Shown one piece after another: positions 16,225 through 24,149 of a stretch of DNA of 35,111 bases (the first letter of the stretch is position 1; the number at the start of each line of letters is the position of its first letter). Source of the stretch: an uncultured Prevotella sp. (lineage in GTDB: Bacteria; Bacteroidota; Bacteroidia; Bacteroidales; Bacteroidaceae); the NCBI GenBank assembly GCA_944320285.1, contig CALUGX010000014.1, forward strand, positions 1 through 35,111, read 5' to 3'. Under the pieces are notes generated by a model that was not told the DNA's origin, made no database searches, and saw only the letters and a list, made by a program, of their open reading frames with translations. The position numbers and the translations under genes are program-made.

Positions 16225-16971
16225 TTAACTCTTAACTTCTCCGTATTCTATGTTTTCGAGGAACAGGGCGTTGCCGGGCATACTTTCGCCTGCGCCTGAA
16301 CGCCTGCGCCCTTCAATAACCTGCCTGAAACCGTCAGTGTCGATGCGTCCGCGTCCTACGTCAACGAGTGTGCCCACTATGGCCCTCACCATGTTGCGGA
16401 GGAAGCGATTGGCCGTAATTACAAAGTGCCACGCATACTCGCTGTCGCGCACCCATCGTGCCTCAGTCACTTTGCACAGTGTGGTTTTTACGTCAGAATT
16501 ACTTTTGCAGAACGCAGCGAAGTCGTCGTATTCGGTAAGCACGGCCGCTGCGCGGTTCATGGCGTTGAAATCCAATTGGTAAAACAGTCCGCACGAGTAC
16601 GCCTTCATGAACGGGTCTTTGCGCTGGTGTATATAATAATGGTACGTGCGCGAGGTTGCGCTGAAGCGAGCGTGCATATCCTTGCTTACAGGCATAGCAG
16701 CGTCGGCCGACACGTCACGTGGCAACAGTCCGTTGAGTCGATAGACCAACTGCCGGCAGTCGATGCCCGCGTCAGCATCGAAGTGGGCAACCATCATACG
16801 TGCGTGCACGCCTGTGTCTGTACGCCCCGCGCCCACTACGGGTGTTTCCCTGCGCAACAAGGTTGTCAGGGCATTTTCCACCTCCTCCTGCACGGTGCGC
16901 GCGTTTGGCTGCACCTGCCAGCCGTGGAAATTAGTGCCGTCATATTTCAGGTAGAGGAAATATCTTTGCAT
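16225..16971 (-). CDS. truA: tRNA pseudouridine(38-40) synthase
   Basis: 248 residues from the ATG at 16969-16971 (MQRYFLYLKYDGTNFHGWQ). The longer in-frame start at 17004 overlaps the promoter box and is rejected. It isomerises uridines 38-40 in the anticodon stem. The catalytic Asp is residue 52 in VGAGRTDTGVHA; the conserved FxSRTYHYY-like segment (ATSRTYHYYIH) and the C-terminal NRFLRNMVRAIVGTLVDVGRG are all present. The terminal residues VKS and the stop are encoded inside an AATTAAGAGTTAAG repeat unit, so the natural C-terminus may have been altered slightly by insertion of that repeat. Confidence 0.95.
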   Translation of the reverse strand: MQRYFLYLKYDGTNFHGWQVQPNARTVQEEVENALTTLLRRETPVVGAGRTDTGVHARMMVAHFDADAGIDCRQLVYRLNGLLPRDVSADAAMPVSKDMHARFSATSRTYHYYIHQRKDPFMKAYSCGLFYQLDFNAMNRAAAVLTEYDDFAAFCKSNSDVKTTLCKVTEARWVRDSEYAWHFVITANRFLRNMVRAIVGTLVDVGRGRIDTDGFRQVIEGRRRSGAGESMPGNALFLENIEYGEVKS

Positions 16972-17001
16972 CTTTATTATGTTATTCTGTAAAACAATGT
17001 G

Positions 17002-17033
17002 CAAAAGTACAAAAAAATGCTGTTGGCGGCAAA
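17002..17033 (-). promoter_or_regulatory. Promoter of truA
   Basis: On the minus strand TTTG (17030-17033), 20 bases, TACTTTTG (17002-17009). Excellent match; the leader to the ATG at 16971 is about 25 bases. Confidence 0.7.
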
Positions 17034-17102
17034 CTTACGCATACAAATGCGCTCTTTGCAGCTTGTGGTGTCCCCTTTGTTTATGAGCTTATTACGAGTG
17101 GT

Positions 17103-17149
17103 GTTGCAATAAGTGCCCTTTTGTCTTGTGAAAGGGCACTTATTGTAAA
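17103..17149. repeat. Perfect stem-loop inside a divergent promoter region
   Basis: CAATAAGTGCCCTTT (17107-17121) and AAAGGGCACTTATTG (17131-17145) form a perfect 15-bp stem with a 9-base loop, extendable to 19 bp with one G-T pair. It lies upstream of both the truA and DUF4494 -33 boxes, so neither transcript contains it. Confidence 0.7.
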
Positions 17150-17197
17150 CGCGCCTGGAGTTTTGCCTGCGGGTGGGGATATTTTACCGTTTCATGA

Positions 17198-17229
17198 TTT
17201 TGCGTTATCGTGATATTTGATTACTTTTG
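17198..17229 (+). promoter_or_regulatory. Promoter of DUF4494-yggS
   Basis: TTTTG (17198-17202), 19 bases, TACTTTTG (17222-17229). Leader of about 35 bases to the ATG at 17270. Confidence 0.65.
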
Positions 17230-17269
17230 CAATGGTAAAAATGAACAACATAATAAACATACAAAAGAA

Positions 17270-17788
17270 ATGAGAAGCAGGACAACAACATGGTTTGAGT
17301 GTAAAATCCGTTACGAAAAGACTATGGAAGACGGCACGCAGAAGAAAGTGACCGAGACATATACAGTGGACGCGCTCAGCTTCACCGAGGCTGAATCGAG
17401 CATAATTGAGGAGATGTCGGCATATATCAGTGGCGAATTTGAGGTGCGCGACATAAAGAAGGCTGCTTACGGCGAAGTGTTTTTCAGTGATTCGCCTTCG
17501 GCTGACCGGTGGTACAAGACCAAGTTGCAGTTTATCACCATTGACGACAAGACAGAGAAAGAGAAACGCTCTAACGTGAACTATCTCGTCCATGCGTCAT
17601 CGTTGCCGCAGGCGGTTAAGAGCATCGACGAGGTGATGGGCGGCACGATGATTGATTATGTGATAGCTTCTGTTGCCGAGACGCAGATTATGGACGTGTT
17701 TGAGCATAATAAGATTAACGGTGCCAAGGCGGAGGCTGACGACAAGCCCGAATATGAGCAGGACACAAAAACGGAGGAAGCACAATGA
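17270..17788 (+). CDS. DUF4494 protein
   Basis: 172 residues from the ATG at 17270 (MRSRTTTWFECKIRYEKTMED); an earlier in-frame start at 17210 overlaps the promoter. I recognise the DUF4494 family, a cytoplasmic protein restricted to Bacteroidota with no known function. Features are TTTWFECKIRYEK at the start, VTETYTVDALSFTEAE, a central FFSDSPSADRWYKTKLQFITID and an acidic tail from about residue 150 (EADDKPEYEQDTKTEE). The stop overlaps the yggS start by 4 bases (ATGA), so the two are translationally coupled and may work together. Confidence 0.88.
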   Translation: MRSRTTTWFECKIRYEKTMEDGTQKKVTETYTVDALSFTEAESSIIEEMSAYISGEFEVRDIKKAAYGEVFFSDSPSADRWYKTKLQFITIDDKTEKEKRSNVNYLVHASSLPQAVKSIDEVMGGTMIDYVIASVAETQIMDVFEHNKINGAKAEADDKPEYEQDTKTEEAQ

Positions 17789-18465
17789 CACTCAATGTTG
17801 ACGTGGCGGCAAACTTGCGCGCCGTGGCCGGTATGTTGCCGGCCGGCGTCAGGTTGGTGGCTGTTAGCAAGTTTCATCCCGCCGAATACATTGAGGCTGC
17901 TTACGCCGCAGGGCAGCGCGTGTTCGGCGAGAGTCATGAGCAGGAATTGGCCAAGAAGTACGAAGCACTGCCGAAGGATATCGAATGGCACTTCATCGGA
18001 CATCTGCAAACCAACAAGGTGAAATACATCGCTCCTTATATCTCGATGGTTGATGCGGTTGACTCGGTGAAGCTGTTGAAGGAAATCAACAAGCAGGCTG
18101 CCAAGCACGGGCGCGTAATCCGTGTGCTGCTTGAGCTGCACATAGCTGAGGAGGCCACGAAATATGGTTTCACTCTCGACGCTTGCCGTGAGATGCTTGA
18201 AGCCGGGGAGTGGCGTGGACTGGATAATGTTAAGATTTGCGGTCTGATGATGATGGCCTCGAATGTTGATGACGAAGGGCAAATCAGGCGTGAATTTGAT
18301 ATGGCGGCAGCCTTCTTCGATGAAGTGAAAGATAAATATTTTGCCGATGACGACAGCTTCTGTGAGCGTTCATGGGGCATGAGTGGCGATTATCAGATAG
18401 CAGTGAAGTGTCGAAGCACGATGGTGCGCGTTGGCACCGCAATTTTCGGCGAACGAGTATATTAA
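17785..18465 (+). CDS. yggS: YggS/PLPBP-family pyridoxal phosphate-binding protein
   Basis: 226 residues. A TIM-barrel PLP carrier involved in vitamin B6 and amino-acid homeostasis, not a racemase. The PLP Lys is residue 29 in LVAVSKFHP. The conserved segments FGESHEQE (usually FGENRVQE), WHFIGHLQTNK, ICGLMMMA, SWGMSGDY and MVRVGTAIFG follow in order. It is coupled to DUF4494 by a 4-base overlap, an arrangement that I associate with Bacteroidota. A long stem-loop ends the unit. Confidence 0.94.
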   Translation: MTLNVDVAANLRAVAGMLPAGVRLVAVSKFHPAEYIEAAYAAGQRVFGESHEQELAKKYEALPKDIEWHFIGHLQTNKVKYIAPYISMVDAVDSVKLLKEINKQAAKHGRVIRVLLELHIAEEATKYGFTLDACREMLEAGEWRGLDNVKICGLMMMASNVDDEGQIRREFDMAAAFFDEVKDKYFADDDSFCERSWGMSGDYQIAVKCRSTMVRVGTAIFGERVY

Positions 18466-18469
18466 AACT

Positions 18470-18545
18470 AAAATTGAAAATGGAAAAGCGAAAAATCCAA
18501 TAGTTCATTTACATTTGGATTTTTCGCTTTTCCATCTTCAATTTT
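18470..18545. terminator. Bidirectional terminator between yggS and the ferredoxin gene
   Basis: Arms 18470-18500 and 18515-18545 pair over about 30 bp with one mismatch around a 14-base loop; an A run on the left and a T run on the right allow function in both directions. The stop codon of the minus-strand gene (18545-18547) abuts the arm. Confidence 0.75.
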
Positions 18546-19312
18546 TACTTAAAATAGTATTGTCCTTTGTTTTTCGTTCTCCGCCCGTATTCGATTGCGT
18601 GGTTAGGGCAATGGTGGTAGCATGAGAAGCAGGTGAGACACGTTCCGTCGTGTTTCCATTGCGGTATGCCATTGTTCATCTCTATATTTCTTATAGGGCA
18701 CGAACCGGCGCAAACTCCGCATCCTATACACTTTTCTGCCGTCACGCGGAACGGTTTGTCGGTAATCAGATGGTTTGTGAAGACGCTTCCGAGCAGGCGG
18801 CTGTTTATCCTCGGCCATTTGCCCGTTTTCAGTTCTTCTACACCGGGCGTCCTATTCATTATGGTTTCGATGTGCCGGGCAAGGTCGGCAGCAGCCTTTT
18901 CCTTCTTAATTTTTTCCTTTTCAGGTGTGTCAACGTCCATGAACGGCAGTCCGACGTATGACTCAGGCATTATCAGCGAAAATGCGCTGTCGAGTTTCAA
19001 GCCAATGTCTTCAATGTCTTTTCTTAATATCTTGACAGTTTCGCCGATGTCGTCGCCGGCCGTGCAGAGCGCATAACAGTAGTGCCTCGGTGCGTTGGTG
19101 AAGCGCAGGCGTTTAATGAAATTCCTGAAAATCACGGGCGGACGCCATCCGTGTACAGGAAAGCAAAAGCCTATGCGTTCACCTTCGGCAAGGGTATATG
19201 GCATTTCAGCATTATCTGCTTTTGTTATGTCTGTCAGTTTGTCGCCCGTATGCTTGGCTATAGTGCTTGCCGCCCATTTTGTGTTTCCGGTTCCTGAAAG
19301 ATAGAATATCAT
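18545..19312 (-). CDS. EFR1-type flavodoxin-like/ferredoxin protein
   Basis: 255 residues from the ATG at 19310-19312 (MIFYLSGTGNTKWAA). The N-terminal half is flavodoxin-like, with the FMN phosphate loop SGTGNTK at 6-12 and CFPVHGWRPP. The C-terminal half carries two [4Fe-4S] clusters: Cys 195, 198, 201, 205 in CIGCGVCAGSC and Cys 225, 228, 231, 235 in CLTCFSCYHHC. This matches proteins annotated as EFR1 family ferredoxins, presumed electron carriers in anaerobes; the partner is unknown. It lies 58 bases downstream of hisB on the same strand and may be cotranscribed. A longer open frame to 19417 exists but adds residues before the natural start and overlaps hisB. Confidence 0.9.
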   Translation of the reverse strand: MIFYLSGTGNTKWAASTIAKHTGDKLTDITKADNAEMPYTLAEGERIGFCFPVHGWRPPVIFRNFIKRLRFTNAPRHYCYALCTAGDDIGETVKILRKDIEDIGLKLDSAFSLIMPESYVGLPFMDVDTPEKEKIKKEKAAADLARHIETIMNRTPGVEELKTGKWPRINSRLLGSVFTNHLITDKPFRVTAEKCIGCGVCAGSCPIRNIEMNNGIPQWKHDGTCLTCFSCYHHCPNHAIEYGRRTKNKGQYYFK

Positions 19313-19370
19313 GTCTTTGTGTATTTCTTTTAATGTGTTTTTTTTAAAAGGAAGGCTTGTAACGTGCCTG

Positions 19371-20447
19371 TTACAATGCCCCCTTTGTGGTTGGCAGTTC
19401 GTAGTGCATGATGTCACGCTTTACCGCCATGCGTAAGGCTCGTGCCAGAGCCTTGAAAATTCCTTCTATCTTGTGGTGTTCGTTTTGCCCCTCGGCTTTG
19501 ACATTAAGATTCATCATGGCCGCATCGCTGAGGCTTTTGAAAAAATGGAGGAACATCTCCGTGGGCATATCTCCTATCTTCTCGCGCTTGAAATCGGCCT
19601 TCCACACTAACCAGGGACGCCCGCCGAAGTCGAGACTTACTTGGCACAGGCAGTCGTCCATAGGCAGACAGTAACCGTAACGCTCAATGCCGCGTTTGTC
19701 TCCGAGTGCCTTTTTGATACATTCTCCGAGCGTTATAGCCGTGTCTTCAATGGTGTGGTGGCTGTCAACGTTGAGGTCTCCCTTGGCGTGCACAGTCAGG
19801 TCCATCATTCCGTGGCGGCCGATTTGTTCGAGCATATGGTCGAAGAACCCGATGCCGGTAGATATGTCGCACTTTCCTGAACCGTCGATGTTGAGCGCAA
19901 CGAATATGTCTGTTTCTTTCGTTGTCCGTCTTTTTTCGGCTTTGCGCTCACCGGCAAAGAGCGTTTCGGCTATCTTGTCCCATGTCATGCCGTCCCGTCC
20001 GAGTATCAGTGCGTTGCATCCAAGGTTGTCGGCAAGCTGCTTGTCGGTTTCCCTGTCGCCAATGACGTAACTTCCGGCGATGTCGTATGCAGGATTGCCG
20101 ATGTATTCCGTCAGCATCCCCGTGCCAGGTTTGCGGCATGGGTTATTGTCTTCAGGGAAATGTCTGTCTATTAGTATGTCGTCGAAAGTTATGCCTTCGC
20201 CTTCCAATGTCTGCAAGATGAAGTTGTGCACTGGCCAGAAAGTTTCTTCCGGAAACGAACTTGTGCCTAATCCGTCTTGGTTGCTCACCATTACGAAACG
20301 GAAGTCCAGTTTCTCCTTGATGAACGCAAGGTTTTTGAATACGCCTTTTGTGAACTTCAGTTTGGCGAATGAATCCACTTGCTCGTCGTGCGGTTCTTCC
20401 ACCAAAGTGCCGTCTCTGTCGATGAAAAGTATGCGTTGTTGTTTCAT
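19371..20447 (-). CDS. hisB: Bifunctional histidinol-phosphatase / imidazoleglycerol-phosphate dehydratase
   Basis: 358 residues, two steps of histidine synthesis. The N-terminal HAD phosphatase (1-165) has the nucleophile Asp10 and Asp12 in [11 protein letters not shown] and VIGDRETD at about 128-135. The C-terminal dehydratase (about 170-358) has [35 protein letters not shown] and [16 protein letters not shown] with the manganese-binding His and Glu residues. In the phosphatase the enteric zinc site (Cys, His, Cys, Cys) is only half present: Asp94, His96, Asn102, Cys104. No other his gene is in the window. Its start overlaps the stop of the membrane-protein gene upstream by ATGA (20444-20447), so translation is coupled. 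Confidence 0.96.
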   Translation of the reverse strand: MKQQRILFIDRDGTLVEEPHDEQVDSFAKLKFTKGVFKNLAFIKEKLDFRFVMVSNQDGLGTSSFPEETFWPVHNFILQTLEGEGITFDDILIDRHFPEDNNPCRKPGTGMLTEYIGNPAYDIAGSYVIGDRETDKQLADNLGCNALILGRDGMTWDKIAETLFAGERKAEKRRTTKETDIFVALNIDGSGKCDISTGIGFFDHMLEQIGRHGMMDLTVHAKGDLNVDSHHTIEDTAITLGECIKKALGDKRGIERYGYCLPMDDCLCQVSLDFGGRPWLVWKADFKREKIGDMPTEMFLHFFKSLSDAAMMNLNVKAEGQNEHHKIEGIFKALARALRMAVKRDIMHYELPTTKGAL

Positions 20448-21334
20448 GCCGTTTGCTTTTCGTGTTTCAAGAATGCCTTCTTTTCTTTCTCTCTTGTCTC
20501 AATGCTGCCGTACAGGAAATAGCTTACGAAGATGACAAATATATTCATATAAGACCAGATGAAGAATGTAAAGGCGAAAACAAAGTATTCTATGACGTGA
20601 AAATAAGAAGGCAGTCCCGTTAGGTCACCTATGACGTTGACGCCGAAGACGGAGTAGGCGTCGGCTGTTGTGACTATGTACATCGGTATGGAAACGAACA
20701 GGCTGACTACCAATACGCAGAGGATGGCAAGCAGCATGGCTGTGAAAATGAGACCCCAATGACGCAATCCGGTTATGTATGACTTTGTTATTATGTTGCC
20801 AAATTTGCTTTCAGGCTCGATGAGATACTTCATCGAGGCATACGTGTAAGGGAGCATTAGCAGGCTGAAGGCTACCGACGCAACGGTTGTGGCCATGATA
20901 ACGGGGCGTAAGTCGATGGAATATGCGGGCTGCCTGTTTGCAAAATAGGCGTAGACAATGGTTGTGCAGACCGTTGAAGCCACGATTGTCAGGGCGATAA
21001 AGAAGGTTGCCAATGCCGAACAGCGCGCTATGTTCCACTTCATCGGACGCCCGTTGACGAGGTGTATCACTCTTGCGTAAAATATGACTGACGCAGCCAA
21101 CGTCAGCAAAAGTATCGCGCACGACGTAATTGTTAGTCCTAAGTTTGTGCCGTAGAGTAGGGTGCGGTTGACCAACGAGAAAGACGCCGCCCAGATGATA
21201 GCCATTGCTGCTGCATAAATCCATGTGCGGCTGAATATCACGCGGAAGTTGTCGAACAGCATCCTGTGGGCTTCAGACAGGCACGCAGTATAGCTTCGGC
21301 TCTTGCTTATTGACGATTTTTTGATATTATCCAT
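20444..21334 (-). CDS. Integral membrane protein of unknown function
   Basis: 296 residues with about six hydrophobic segments: [95 protein letters not shown], and [21 protein letters not shown]. The N-terminus (about 40 residues) and the Lys-rich tail [16 protein letters not shown] are probably cytoplasmic. I do not recognise a named family. It is the first gene of a unit with hisB (ATGA overlap), but nothing in the sequence ties it to histidine. It could be a DUF-type permease or a regulator of envelope functions; no function is claimed. Confidence 0.8.
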   Translation of the reverse strand: MDNIKKSSISKSRSYTACLSEAHRMLFDNFRVIFSRTWIYAAAMAIIWAASFSLVNRTLLYGTNLGLTITSCAILLLTLAASVIFYARVIHLVNGRPMKWNIARCSALATFFIALTIVASTVCTTIVYAYFANRQPAYSIDLRPVIMATTVASVAFSLLMLPYTYASMKYLIEPESKFGNIITKSYITGLRHWGLIFTAMLLAILCVLVVSLFVSIPMYIVTTADAYSVFGVNVIGDLTGLPSYFHVIEYFVFAFTFFIWSYMNIFVIFVSYFLYGSIETREKEKKAFLKHEKQTA

Positions 21335-21368
21335 TTCAATTTGTTTAAAGAAATACGTGTTTATAATG

Positions 21369-21376
21369 CAAAGGTA
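21369..21376 (-). promoter_or_regulatory. -7 box for the membrane protein-hisB unit
   Basis: TACCTTTG on the minus strand fits TAnnTTTG, 35 bases upstream of the start. No clear TTG at the -33 distance, so the call is tentative. Confidence 0.45.
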
Positions 21377-21402
21377 ACAATATTAAACGTAATAAGACCT
21401 TC

Positions 21403-21429
21403 TTGTATGGATAAAAATTGCTAACTTTG
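21403..21429 (+). promoter_or_regulatory. Promoter of the Gfo/Idh/MocA gene
   Basis: TTG (21403-21405), 16 bases, TAACTTTG (21422-21429). Divergent from the box at 21369. The leader of about 80 bases contains a GC-rich imperfect hairpin. Confidence 0.5.
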
Positions 21430-21514
21430 CGCCAAAACGTTAAATGCTCCCCGACGCACAATGCCGGTGGTTCGGTGCGGCGGAGTGTATTATATAAAAA
21501 GGTAAAGGAACGAT

Positions 21515-22498
21515 ATGAAACTATTGAAATGGGGATTTATCGGCTGTGGCGAAGTGACAGAGAAGAAATCGGGACCGGCCTTTGGCGAGGTTGACGGCTC
21601 CGAGATAGTGGCCGTGATGAGCCGTAACGAGAAAAAGGCGCGCTCGTATGCCGAACGCCACAATGTGAAAAAATGGTACACTGACGCCCAAGAACTTATC
21701 GATGACCCCGATGTCAATGCCGTGTATGTGGCAACGCCGCCGTCGAGTCATGCCACATTTGCGATAATGTCGATGCGTGCCGGCAAACCGGTGTACGTGG
21801 AGAAGCCGTTGGCAGCAAACTACGACGACTGCGCGAGAGTGAACCACGTTAGCGAGCAGACCGGTGTGCCGTGCTTTGTGGCTTATTACAGGAGGTATCT
21901 GCCTTACTTCCGCAAGGTGAAAGACATTATCGGCCAGAAGACCATAGGGCATGTGATGAACGTACAGATACGCTACTCGTGTCCGCCGCGCGATGAAGAT
22001 TATCCTTCATCAGGGGTGCAGCCGTGGAGGTTGCAGCCAGACATTGCGGGTGGTGGATACTTTTACGACATGGCCGCCCACCAGCTTGACCTGCTTCAAG
22101 ACATATTCGGCGTGATAACCGAGGCCGAGGGAATGTGCGCCAACCGTGGCGGGCTGTATGCCGCTGAAGATACGGTAAGTGCGTGCTTTCGCTTTGAAAG
22201 CGGGCTTACGGGCTGTGGCTCATGGTGTTTTGCCAGCCATAAGTCGGCGCAGGAAGACACCATCGAGATTGTAGGTGACAAGGGCATGATATGTTTCTCA
22301 GTGTTCAATTATGCCCCGATAAAGGTGGTTACGAGTGACGGCACTACGAGCATCGCAGTGCCCAATCCGCCATACGTGCAACTACCGCTCATCAGGGCTG
22401 TGATTGAAGACTTGCAGGGATTTGGTGCCTGTTCGTGTACGAGTGTGTCGGCCACGCCGGTTAACTGGGTGATGGACCGCATACTTGGAAAGTTTTAG
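21515..22498 (+). CDS. Gfo/Idh/MocA-family oxidoreductase
   Basis: 327 residues. NAD(P)-dependent dehydrogenase of sugars, inositols or similar polyols; substrate not determinable. The Rossmann domain (1-125) begins MKLLKWGFIGCGEVTEKKSG with the dinucleotide loop GFIGCGEV, then VYVATPPSSH and the family signature YVEKPLAANYDDC. The substrate domain has the Asp/His pair region GGGYFYDMAAHQLDLLQDIFG, the catalytic His being that of AAHQLD. Normal length. It stands between its own promoter and a repeat-type hairpin, so it is likely transcribed alone. Confidence 0.92.
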   Translation: MKLLKWGFIGCGEVTEKKSGPAFGEVDGSEIVAVMSRNEKKARSYAERHNVKKWYTDAQELIDDPDVNAVYVATPPSSHATFAIMSMRAGKPVYVEKPLAANYDDCARVNHVSEQTGVPCFVAYYRRYLPYFRKVKDIIGQKTIGHVMNVQIRYSCPPRDEDYPSSGVQPWRLQPDIAGGGYFYDMAAHQLDLLQDIFGVITEAEGMCANRGGLYAAEDTVSACFRFESGLTGCGSWCFASHKSAQEDTIEIVGDKGMICFSVFNYAPIKVVTSDGTTSIAVPNPPYVQLPLIRAVIEDLQGFGACSCTSVSATPVNWVMDRILGKF

Positions 22499-22503
22499 GC
22501 GGT

Positions 22504-22574
22504 GAAGAATTAAGAGTGAAGTACGAAGGATTAACTTGTCTTGTGGCTGTTTGGATTTCATTCTTAATTCTTTC
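22504..22574 (+). repeat. AATTAAGAGTTAAG hairpin, copy C (after Gfo/Idh gene)
   Basis: GAAGAATTAAGAGTGAA (22504-22520) pairs with TTCATTCTTAATTCTTTC (22557-22574) with one mismatch and one bulge. It starts 6 bases after the stop codon, the same placement as the other copies, and probably works as a terminator. Confidence 0.55.
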
Positions 22575-22635
22575 ATCATTGTTTTTACATTTTATTCTTC
22601 ATTTCTTAAATCGTTCACACTTATAAACCTGATAT

Positions 22636-23490
22636 ATGCGATTTTTAACCATATTCATATTTTTTGTATTCAGCTTCATCAGTGCCTCTGCATATGATGT
22701 GCAGTATGACAAAACTGACAGTTTGAAGGTAGTGGAACTTCTCGACGGGGCACGCCGTCAGCCGTCAGGCACTAACATCATAATATATTTTGCACGCCGG
22801 CTTAAAGGCCTGCCGTATGTTGCCCACACGCTTGAGGTGAATAGCGAAGAGAAACTTGTGGTGAATTTGCGCCAGCTTGATTGTACCACCTACGTTGAGA
22901 ACGTCACGGCATTGGTGATGTGCGTAAGCCAAAAGGAGTACACGTTCAAAGCCTTCTGCACCAACCTGATGCGGATACGTTACCGCAGTGGAGCCACTCC
23001 GCATTACATCAAGCGTCTGCATTACTTTACCGATTGGATAGCCGACAACACGACCAAGGGACTGTGCCGTGAGGTGCAAGGCCCCAATCCGCCGTTTACG
23101 GCTGTGCAACGTATAGTCGTGAATTATATGTCAACGTATCCGGGCAAGTATAAGATGCTGAAAGAACACCCGGAATACGTGCCGGCGATAGCCGCCACAG
23201 AGCGCGAACTGTGCAAGAAGTCGTACCGCTACGTGCCGAAGTCGCTCGTGGGCAACTCGGCGTTGATGCGTAAAGTTGTGAAGGACGGCGACATAATAGC
23301 CCTGACAACATCGCTCAAAGGACTTGACATTCAACACATCGGCTTTGCCGTATGGCACGGCGACGGCTTACATTTGCTCAATGCGTCGAGCCTGCGCCAC
23401 AAGGTTGTGGAGGAGCCTATGACGCTTTACCGCTATTTGCAACGGCAGCGCACAATGACCGGTGTCAGGGTGGTGAGGCTTAATCAATAA
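22636..23490 (+). CDS. DUF1460 amidase-like exported protein
   Basis: 284 residues. A signal peptide (MRFLTIFIFFVFSFISASA, cut before YDVQY) places it in the periplasm. The family is N-acetylmuramoyl-L-alanine amidase-like with an NlpC/P60-type fold. The likely nucleophile Cys is in LRQLDCTTYVENV at about residue 82, and the His is in QHIGFAVWHGDG near 236. The GDIIALTTSLKGLDIQHIG segment is typical. A role in peptidoglycan turnover or muropeptide trimming is known for relatives; here it is inferred. A stem-loop overlapping its stop codon ends the gene. Confidence 0.88.
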   Translation: MRFLTIFIFFVFSFISASAYDVQYDKTDSLKVVELLDGARRQPSGTNIIIYFARRLKGLPYVAHTLEVNSEEKLVVNLRQLDCTTYVENVTALVMCVSQKEYTFKAFCTNLMRIRYRSGATPHYIKRLHYFTDWIADNTTKGLCREVQGPNPPFTAVQRIVVNYMSTYPGKYKMLKEHPEYVPAIAATERELCKKSYRYVPKSLVGNSALMRKVVKDGDIIALTTSLKGLDIQHIGFAVWHGDGLHLLNASSLRHKVVEEPMTLYRYLQRQRTMTGVRVVRLNQ

Positions 23491-23527
23491 GTAAACAAAA
23501 TCGGCATTTTGCTGACTTATTGATTTT
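23485..23527 (+). terminator. Terminator overlapping the DUF1460 stop
   Basis: CAATAAGTAAACAAAAT (23485-23501) pairs with ATTTTGCTGACTTATTG (23506-23522) with two mismatches and a CGGC loop, followed by ATTTTTAT. The stop codon TAA (23488-23490) is in the left arm. Confidence 0.65.
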
Positions 23528-24077
23528 TATTGAGTGCGTAGAGTGCCCTTGGCGAAAAATTTCCCTCCTTTCGACCGGAATAATCAATAAAATCGTGTGC
23601 AAACTTAATGCCTTGACACATAGCCTGATAAGTGCGTCAGGGCTTAATTTGTGCAACATCAGCAGCTTCTAAATGAGCTTAAAAACGGCCTTTTCAATGC
23701 TTAAAGGTACCTTTTGCTATTCTTATTGATGCCCTTTACCAATCTTATTGATGCCCTTTAATGGTCTCATTTGCCGTCAATAACATCTAAAAAGACTGTT
23801 TTCAATACACAAGAAAATCATAGGCGCTGCACAAATTTACGGCTGTCAAGTGTACAAACCTTAATTTCAATAACTTATGTTTGCACACTTTTTATTGCAT
23901 TATTTGTGCCAACAGTATTTTAATTTCAAAATAATGCAGATAGAAAGCATCAATCAGGAAATCAATATGTAAGTGAATAAAGCATATTTCTTGCATTATG
24001 ACATTTAAATCATAAATTGCAGAAAGCGGAAAAAGCCCAATGCCTTCATTTCAATCCTGTATAAATGATTTATTTCA
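23528..24077. other. Gene-free AT-rich interval with short repeats
   Basis: No open frame of protein character on either strand. It holds a direct repeat TCTTATTGATGCCCTTTA at 23721-23738 and 23743-23760 (period 22), several TTATTGAT or ATCAATAA words, and an imperfect stem around 23610-23642. It may be the remains of a decayed gene or repeat. No promoter leading to a known gene was identified. Confidence 0.5.
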
Positions 24078-24117
24078 CCTCATACCCCTCCACTATATTC
24101 CGTGGTGAGGCGTGAGG
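24078..24117 (-). terminator. Probable terminator after tilS
   Basis: Arms 24078-24093 and 24102-24117 pair at 14 of 16 positions, counting G-T pairs, with an 8-base loop, about 33 bases after the tilS stop. No long T run, so moderately supported. Confidence 0.45.
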
Positions 24118-24149
24118 CGAAATCCGACAGAACAGATTGTCTTGTTATG

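Noticed and set aside
19313-19417. N-terminal extension of the EFR1 protein
   Set aside because: It would overlap hisB and precede the typical MIFYLSGTGNT start.
23721-23760. CRISPR-like repeat
   Set aside because: Only two copies with a 4-base spacer; no array and no cas genes.
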